A DNA stretch of 26,446 nt from Haplomitrium mnioides (lineage: Eukaryota; Marchantiophyta; Haplomitriopsida; Calobryales). Shown here one piece after another: positions 18,900 through 26,446 of this stretch (position 1 is its first letter; every line of letters begins with the position of its first letter). A program made the position numbers and the translations under genes. Location: NCBI GenBank assembly GCA_049999725.1, contig JBNGIS010035444.1:1-26446 (forward strand), in the 5' to 3' direction. The notes below the pieces were generated by a model, which was given only the letters and a program-made list of their open reading frames with translations, made no database searches and was not told where the DNA came from.

Positions 18900-19970
18900 A
18901 TTCACATTTTTTTTTCAAATGGTCTTTAGTTTCTTGTCAACTTTGTGAATGGATACTGTGATGTAAAATGCATTGAGAGAGATTTTGTGAAGTTGATCTT
19001 CTCTTTGAAAATTCTTAAATTGAGGCTTGGATTGTTACTTTTGCAATGCATTTTGTATCCAAGTTTAGTAACCTTCATCTTGGCTACAATAGAAGAATTT
19101 TGTGCAACAACAAAATGAAAAGCACCTAAGCCAAAGGAAGGCTCATCCAAAAAGAAGCCAAGTAAGTCTTAAAAGAAGTTGACTCCAACTATGTTGATTT
19201 CCATCGAGTCTCTACCTCAACCTCCATCTCCACTAAGTGCAGCAAAAACAATTTTTTCTTCATTGTCCTCCAATGGGTTAGAGTAAAAACCCAAGCTAGA
19301 GCAGCTACTATAGACACGGGTTTCAAGAGCAAAGTGAGTGGAGCACAAGAAAATGACAAATTTTCAAGAAAGAGAGCAAGTTGATCCTTTGACTATTTTT
19401 GAGGAAGATTTAAATAAGATATGTGAAGCAGCAATCTAGTAGTGCAGGGTGTGGGAGGAGACTATTACAATTCATCTCAAGAACTTTAATCTTCCAAAGC
19501 CAAATTTGGATAGCTCACACCAATAGAAGCTTGGATTTTTGCAATAGACAAAAATTATTTGTTGGAGATGATCTCATTTCAAAAGGTTAAATATTGACAC
19601 TAGCATTTTGTTGAGGAAGTGATGATTTCATCCCAAAAATTAAGAAGAGACCTTGTTTTGGAGACTTTGGAGATAGAATTCAAGTCCATTGTTGAGAAGA
19701 CGTGAACTTCTCAAGACAACTAGTTTTTCTTGGCCTTCCACAATAAAGAATTGTGGACACTAAAATAGGAAATGTTTTCTATGTGGGAAAAGAACCAAGT
19801 CAAGGGTCAAAAACTAAAAGAAAAGGGTTCGATGAGAATGGAATACATGAAGCAGAAGCTACGATATAATGTGCAACTAGGCATCAATTTTTCATTGAAT
19901 AAGTTTTTAATGAATTTTCTAATGTTTTTATTAATTTTATATCTTATGGGTTGTTTTGAAACTTGAAAAA
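18900..19970 (+). pseudogene. Unknown ORF B, decayed
   Basis: Several stretches read as protein across frameshifts and stops. About 18955-19165 gives CDVKCIERDFVKLIFSLKIL and later KAPKPKEGSSKKKPSK. About 19335-19435 gives EREQVDPLTIFEEDLNKICE. About 19560-19965 gives QKLRRDLVLETLEIEFKSIV, then SQDN, FLAFH and a Lys-rich end. The last part is shared with fragment A (12505-12160, minus). The mix of a proline/lysine-rich middle and acidic helices is not diagnostic, and I do not recognise the family. It lies between the 24-bp array and T copy 3, so it is probably cargo or the coding part of the same element assembly. Confidence 0.45.
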
Positions 19971-20265
19971 TACTAAAAGCAATGTTTCAACGTGTTTTGT
20001 ATGTATTCTCTCTTGTAATGCTTACTTTTTTAAAGAATTAAAAAAACACTTTTTATAAAATGTTTAATTTAGAAAAAATTTCAAAAAAATACAATAAGTG
20101 CATGAAACAAACAAATTGAAGGTAAAACAAATTGCAAATAACTATTATAAACGTCAAAAATTGTAAATTTTTATGTTAAAATCTGAAAATCAGTTTTCTT
20201 GAGCACCAAATGAACTATGAACTCAATAGCATCTCTTGGTTTAATGTAGCGGCTATTAATGGCTA
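19950..20265 (+). mobile_element. Terminal module T, copy 3 of 3
   Basis: It matches 130-540 (+) and 9262-9710 (-): AATGTTTCAACGTGTTTTGT, TTTTTATAAAATGTTTAAT, GAAAATCAGTTTTCTTGAG, CACCAAATGAAC, TCTTGGTTTAATGTAGCGGC. It follows ORF B directly, which fits a 3' end role. Confidence 0.6.
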
Positions 20266-20269
20266 AGTT

Positions 20270-21890
20270 ATTGCTCCAAAGATATTGTATATAATGTATA
20301 TAGATTTTAAGTGAACAAAGTTTATAAAGCTAATACTCTATGCAAAGATAGTTAGGTCTTGAAAGTTTCTACAAATATTATTAAAATGATAAGCTCTAAT
20401 GATTCCATAATTCCTTTGCATCTTCCTTAGAGAGATCTTCTCCTTTAGTCATTCAATCTTTTGAGTTTTCTACTCTTTATAATATAGACTTAGCAAATCT
20501 TAAGACCATAATAAGTTCTCTTAAGCTCTTAGTATCTTAAACTCCATGATTCTCATTATCGATTTTTCATAAAACAATCCTTGATTTTAAATATGTATAG
20601 CTCAAACGTAAAGAGGAACTACATTGTTGGAAAAACATGAAGTCTTTTTAAGTCAATGGAAACTACAAACCTTATTTGGTGGTTGTACTTTATGGTCGAC
20701 AGTCTCTATCTCTCTTTTGGTCACTCTATCTTTTGACAATGTATTGGGATATATATGGGCACTAAGTGTGTAGTGCACTTGGCTAGTATCTATTTGTTCA
20801 CCTATAAATGAGATTTTTTTCAAGAGATTGATCATATTTAAAACTTGTTATATCTTCCTTCATAGGCTATTGCTTGTTAGAAGATTTGTTGATAATCTTC
20901 TTGTCTTTGGTTTAGAAAATAGCTTGAATTTCATGTACTTGGATTATTATACTATAAAAAAGCACAATACCATTACGTCACCTTAGTTGAACTCTATGTA
21001 TAATATCTTCTCTTACAACTTTTTAGATTTAGATATTGCATAATGTGAGAAGGATTAGAAGCCAATATTTTTGATAAACGCAACCAACTAGAGTATGCAA
21101 GCATTCAGATAATGTGTATGCCTTACATTCTACCTAATGTTTTATATACAACTAAATTTTGAGTAGTCAAACAACCAATTCTTTTAAGTTTATTTGTCTT
21201 TGTAGCTTTTAGAGGTTTTTTAATCTCAAATAGTGGGTCTCATTCTTTTTCTTAAAGATAAATGGTTTCCAATTCACAAGCTAATGAACATAACTAAAAG
21301 TCTCTTTACTTGAGTAATTCTTCTATAAATTAAGTGAAACTCTCGTATGGGTTGTCAGCTATGGGCATTTTCAAGATGAAGAAGGCAAAAGGTTTGTTAG
21401 TTTACACGAGGAGCTTCATTTAAACCCACTTTTGAATCTTTTTTTTCTAGTCAACAAACATCTCCTTCTCATATCATGCTCTATTATTGTGCACAAGAAG
21501 GTAGTTAAAGGCTTGAGTAATGAATATCACTTAATAACTAACTGATAGAAAGCACATATGCATGCCATTTATATCTTGAAGTAGGTGCCTTGCAGCTTTT
21601 GTATACAACTTTATTTTCATTTTTGGCACGAGTGTACAGCACAATATTAAGCAAAGTAAAACCCTTACTTGTACTTATAGTATGGATGCTTCATCAAGGT
21701 TTCTACTTTAGAGCAGATTAGATAGAAGACCTAAGTTAGAACTCTACCATCCAACTAGGATACAACAACTTGATGATTGGGAACAAAAAAATGTCAAGAC
21801 ACTAAGGACTATAGGATGTGGTTTTTGTGCATGAAGTGCAAAAAAAAAGTACAAAATTGGTCAAAAGATTGCTCTATAGAACCTTGCAAA
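20270..21890. other. Unassigned AT-rich sequence
   Basis: No gene, array or terminal signal could be supported over 1.6 kb between module T and the CACTA remnant. Short open frames (for example 20653-20835, minus) show no motif. Confidence 0.4.
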
Positions 21891-21899
21891 ACATGGTTG

Positions 21900-24565
21900 C
21901 CCCCTTGTGTGTCGAGTGCAGGTTGGAGATGCATATGACTCTAGTGATGATGAGAAGGCTTCAAATTATAGGAACCACTATGACCCTAATGCATTGATAA
22001 AAGCAAACATGAAACAAACAACCTCTACATAGCACCCAAAAGTAGAATTTGATCAACAAGTTAGAGCATTGCTTAAAGAGTTCTTGCAGGGAACCCATGA
22101 ACATGTGTTTGACTTTGTAAATATGGCTCATGATGTGCTTGACATGGATGAAGTGTTTTGAGATACTCCAACCAATGTCATGAATTCTCTTGAAGAAGAA
22201 CCTCCACTTGTTGATCAAGAGCCTCCAACCAGTAGTTTGAAAGAGGCAATGTAACTCTTGTGGCCATGCAACAACATGGATATTGTGCTCTTCAAGTTGC
22301 TACTATTGAACATTTGTCATAGCCATGGCTTTTCAAGCAATTGAGTGAATGCATTGTTGACTTTGATAGGAGAACATACATTGCCTAGTACTAGGGCACA
22401 AGCTCCCTAAGCTTGTATACTTCAAAGTTCCTTTTGAGGAAGTTCAACCTCAATTATGAGAGAATCCTTGCTTGTAAAAACCATTATTTGTTGAATAGAG
22501 GCAAAAATGCTAGTTAAAAAGAATGTCCAAAGGTGAGGCAAGTAGGCATATCTTACCATCCTCCAAAGGTTTTGGGGTATTTTCCTATAACTCCAAGGCT
22601 TAAGAGGTTGTAGGCCACTTTTTTAACTTATAACTTGGCATCAAGAGAATAGAAGTATTGACAACATGGCATGTTATACTGTAGACTCAAAGGCATTAAA
22701 TTATATCGGTCCAATCATTGATTCTGGTTTGTAGTAGAGAATGTTTGTTTGGAGTTGGCTCTTGATGAGGTGAATCCTTTTGGAATTTACTAAACATCAT
22801 GGTCTACTTAGCCTATCCTTCTAATGAATTTACAAATTACCACCTTAGCTTACTATAAAGAAATATTTTGTAATGCTATCTATCCTTATTTCTAGGCCCG
22901 ATTCATTAATAGAAAAAAAAACCTAGAGGTATAATTGGGTCTATTTTTTAAGGAGACTGGAATATTATGGATAGAAAAAGTCACCTACCTTGATGTGTTG
23001 AAACGCCATAGTATGTACCAACAATTCAAGCTGAATGCAATGATAATATGAACAATCAATGACTATCATGTATTATCATGCATATGGATTGATATCTAGC
23101 CAACAACACTTTGTCTACAAAGGTTGTGTGATTTGTAACCCAAACTATATGGCTCATAGATTAAAGCTTCTAAAAAAATTATAGTGCAATGGACACCATT
23201 GATAACTACGACCACAACATCAGCTCATATCAATGACATGACACAAAACCTTGATGGCTCATAAGAGACACAATGTGGACCACCAAGGATGACAAGTAGA
23301 GATTGAGAGTTATGAGGTAAAGATGGTGCAACAAACTTAAACATACCTAGTGAAAAGGTTGATGGTGTTGAATGCCCAACAAAGAACCAGGGAGTGAAAA
23401 AAAGACCTTGCCTATACAACTTGGTTTATTGGAATGTAAGTAGTAAAATGATGCGCTCTTTCCCATTCTATTTGCATTCATTGTAATTTTGTTATATTGT
23501 CATAGTCATTTCATTACTCCAAACACTAACATAGATGGTTGAGGCTCTTTTCTTTGTGGCAACTACACATCAACCACTACTTGAATGTCATGCATTGTAA
23601 AAAACATCTTGCACACAAAATTACACACACTACTATTGGGACAAAAGACATTGCCTCTATTTGAGAAGACATAAAGGAGTTGCAAGTACAACAACATTTG
23701 TTGCAAGTAATTAATCAAGATCCACACATACCAAAACAAGAGAAGTTTTTGATGCCTCGTGCCTTATATTGCTTGAGCAAGAGTTGGAAGAGTAGGTTCT
23801 TATAGGTTTTGTTGACATTCAAAGCTTATATTGATTTTTGTTGTTCTTTGACAAAGTGTGTTTCAAAGTCTTAAAATTTATCTAGTTGAAACCTCATGAT
23901 TTCCACTAACTCATGTAGTAGACTATTCTTTTGGCAACAATGGAACCACTTTCTCTAGGTGTTTGATTGGCCATAGACATAGTAAGCAATGTATGGCAAA
24001 AGAAATGTGCAAGGGTTTAGGACTATTCAACAAATAAAAAATTGATGTTGGATGTTGCATTTGTCCTTTTTGTGCTAGAAATCCATTTTGTGCCAAGCTT
24101 CTTTGATTTGATAATGCATTTGGTGATTCATTTAATAGAGGAACTACATCATTTCAGCCCAGTTTCAACTAGATGGATGTATCCTATAAAGAAGAATTTG
24201 AAGGTGTTCAAGGGATATATATACAAAGAAATGCACATCCACATGCCTCAATGACTCAAAGGTATCTATTAGAAGAGTCATTGGGAATACTTTCCAAATA
24301 CATGATTCATGCAAAGGGAGTAGGGAGAAGAACATGAGAGTTGGAGAAGGATCCTAGTATTTTTGATATTTTCTTAGAGTTCTCTAGAAAGAACCAAGAA
24401 AATCTTAAGAAGAAGAGGACCCTAGAATATTTAGTACATATGAGCAACCAAAGAATGACAACTTATAACACATCAAGAGGATGTTGGCAAAGAAACTTGG
24501 TTGTCAATCCATTGGTAGTTGGGTATATTGCATTCTATAGTGCAAGGTCTTTCACTAAACAATAA
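21900..24565 (+). pseudogene. Decayed CACTA (En/Spm) transposase, tnp2-type
   Basis: This is a remnant of a plant CACTA DNA transposase, which would cut and paste its element in the nucleus. Stops and frameshifts occur throughout. Family landmarks appear in the expected order. NYERILACKNH (~22455) matches the Y-KI-ACPND region. ECPKVRQ is followed by PPKVLGYFPITPRLKRL (~22520-22610). DEVNPFGIY is at ~22767. A LNAMI-stop-TINDYH stretch at ~23035-23070 replaces the usual WTINDF. INHYLNVMHCKKHLA (~23550-23610) matches the N-L-DVMHIEKN motif, and MPRALYCLSKSWK is at ~23750. A DUF4218-like end (24042-24254) follows, and a shifted frame (RYLLEESLGILSKYM, ~24260) continues it. A GTAAGT at 23436 with an ACATAG near 23534 could be an old ~95-bp intron. 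No convincing terminal inverted repeats were found. It is plainly non-functional. Confidence 0.85.
24042..24254 (+). pseudogene. DUF4218-like C-terminal part of the CACTA transposase
   Basis: An open stretch of 70 codons, the longest uninterrupted piece of the transposase remnant. PPSFFD-type PSFFDLIMHLVIHLIEEL is followed by PVSTRWMYPIKKNLKVFKGY, both typical of the DUF4218 domain that follows tnp2 in plant CACTA proteins. It starts at TTG at the frame edge, so it is an internal fragment, and a frameshift after 24254 moves the continuation to another frame. Confidence 0.8.
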
Positions 24566-24569
24566 GCTC

Positions 24570-25665
24570 TACATTGTCATTGTTTATTCTTTATTATAAT
24601 ATATGGGATCGTTGAGCTTGTTCATCTTTAGTTTTGCAACAACTTCATTGGGAAACCCCTCTATAAAATTAGAAACACATGCTCAAGGCTAGTGGCATTG
24701 TGTCGTTAAGAAGAAGCATACGACTATCCTAACTTCCACACAATAGTGTGAGAGAGTGCACTAATAAAAGCGAACTATAGTTCTTCTAATGGCTATAACT
24801 ATGGCTTAGAGCCAGAAGAAACATCACACTAAAATGCATGGGTTACAATTTAAGCTACACTATTCACTTGTTGTGGTTGTGCTTGTTACCACTTTTGAGT
24901 GATGCGTGTTATAGTTCTCTAAAGCAATTGTAAGTCGCAAGGCAAGTTTGATATGTTATATTGCTTCCCCCATGTATGGTTGGATTAGTTAAACGCTACA
25001 AAGACCCATCAATTGGCATACTACATGAACATGAGTACCATAGCCATGCTTTTCTAGCTCATCTACTTACAAAAATAGAACATATGAAGGCCATATTTTA
25101 CACCTTTTTACAAATCCTCTGCTCATTTACCATTACTATTTCTATTATAACTTGGTCATCTAACGCTACAATAAGTTGAGGTGTTTGTGAGGGAACTACA
25201 AAGAAAGACAATTTCCATTAGTCAATTCCACACTCAGTAACTACCAACATTACTATTGACTTGATGCGTGACTTGCTATATTGTGTGTTCTTGAGTAATT
25301 GAATTCAGTATTGAATATGAATAACTTCTATGATGTTATGTAGAAGATGTGATTACAAACCTTTTGAAGCAATGTAGACGACACCAACCAGCCAAGAACT
25401 ATTGGTGCTATACGTAAAGAACGTTGATCTCAATGCCTTATGGCCAAGTCTATTATAGTGTTGTCTACCTCTCATTTTTGTGTCTTAAGAGTGTGTTTAT
25501 ATTTAGAGTAGTGTTGAGCTTGCATTTGTTTCGGATCTCTTCAAAATTTTGATATTAATGTCAGTGTTGTTGATCCCAACAAATAGTACTCGTTGGAAGA
25601 ACCTAAATCCAATGTGTTGAAATAATTTGACAAATCAGAGCCATCATGAAGCAAACAAAAATCCT
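24570..25665. other. Unassigned sequence downstream of CACTA remnant
   Basis: A DUF4216 domain often follows DUF4218 in this family, but I could not recognise one here. The open frame at 24961-25179 has no diagnostic motif. It is possibly decayed 3' CACTA sequence. Confidence 0.35.
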
Positions 25666-25670
25666 CTATA

Positions 25671-26180
25671 TTGCCCATAGTGTGGGACATGATGGTAGAT
25701 GATTGGGAGCATGTAGGTGGTGAATGTTACATGAAAAAGTTTGCTAGTTACTTTCAAAGTATCCTTGCCCTAGAACGCCACAAGATGCATATATTTTGGA
25801 AGAAAATATGCAAGTGTGATAAATGCAATGTGGACCAAAGCATCTTGATTGAGCAAAGTAGGCAAACATAGTTAATCATTTCTCAAAAGTGCACATTAGC
25901 TCATCACTCAAAACTAGAGAGCATCAACATGGCAACTTTGTTAGGACAACATTTGCTACATGTAATCCTCATGATTTTTCATTCCAGTCTACAAAGTGGG
26001 AGAAAAAAATCTGTTGAACAAGAGATAGCAAGACATTTCTCAACACAAGGGGTGGAGGAAAAAAATCAGGCTGATGCTAGTCCACACATAGAGAATTTTT
26101 GTAAAGATCATATACAACAAGAATATGAAAACATAGGTCCAAGGAGAAAGAGCTTAGTCAACCCCAAACCAGCTCAATGA
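25671..26180 (+). pseudogene. Two short unrecognised ORF pieces
   Basis: 25671-25871 (66 codons) contains WDMMVDDWEHVGGECYMKKF and a CKCDKC cluster near its end. 25929-26180 (83 codons) is hydrophilic, with SVEQEIARHFSTQGVEEK. Both look more protein-like than the surroundings and share the strand of the CACTA remnant, so they could be a second CACTA-type reading frame or an unrelated fragment. I do not assign a family. Confidence 0.25.
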
Positions 26181-26392
26181 GATAGGCTAGATGAGTTGGC
26201 TTATAGTTTTGGAGAGAAGATGTCTTACTTTCTTTGGTTGCGTGACTAAGTACAATAGATGGTCAAATAATAAACTCTCCTTATTAATATTAGACTTGGA
26301 GATGTTGTCTGTTTGGTGTTAAGTCTCAATAAATTGCAAAGACCAACAATTCATGTTTTGTTTTGCTACTATTAGATTGGTGGAATTGGCTC

Positions 26393-26446
<54 letters not shown>
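26393..26446. repeat. (TG)n(AG)n compound microsatellite
   Basis: A short TG run changes to an uninterrupted AG run of about 22 units up to the window edge. Confidence 0.95.

Noticed and set aside
18926-19150. 74-codon open frame on the minus strand
   Set aside because: It is antisense to the plus-strand ORF B region, which has the better protein-like reading.

Overview
The window looks like nuclear DNA of a land plant, probably from a large, repeat-rich genome. Evidence: it is strongly AT-rich, CpG looks scarce while TpG/CpA is common, microsatellites close both ends, there is a 100-N assembly gap, and a decayed CACTA (En/Spm) transposase with a DUF4218-like tail is present. I see no intact gene, rRNA or tRNA and no sign of bacterial organisation. 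The species cannot be named from this sequence.

Layout. 1-540: AT microsatellite and a copy of a recurrent terminal module (T). 541-3340: mostly unassigned, with the N gap and one fold-back. 3340-8520: an old repeat element, here called F, on the minus strand. 8561-8944: an exon-like open stretch of unknown identity. 9005-12505: a second minus-strand assembly made of a 24-bp array, a T module, a ~75-bp array, a 26-bp array and an unknown ORF fragment (A). 12518-13544: a fresh ~1 kb duplicate of part of F. 13560-18600: F again on the plus strand, colinear with the first copy. 18606-20265: a 24-bp array, a homologue of A (called B) and a further T module. 20270-21890: unassigned. 21900-24565: decayed CACTA transposase. 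24570-26446: unassigned sequence with two short unrecognised ORFs, ending in (TG)n(AG)n.

The main result comes from aligning the window to itself by eye. Two copies of F, about 5 kb each and in opposite orientation, share the same module order: TATA-like box, 30-bp array, unknown ORF, palindrome-rich array, A/T-rich tail, long array, terminal module. The ORF in F encodes a conserved protein I do not recognise. Around it are several tandem arrays with periods of 24, 26, 30, 37, about 75 and about 92 bp. They have different linkers but share one self-complementary core of the type CTATGCRYGCATAG. One array keeps an exact 37-bp register for 17 diverged units.

The genes do not form a working pathway. 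They are fragments of at least two mobile-element lineages (F/A/B and CACTA) in advanced decay. The F/A/B family, with its unknown ORFs and palindrome-cored arrays, is the best candidate here for something undescribed. All homology statements rest on hand alignment; no database search was possible.
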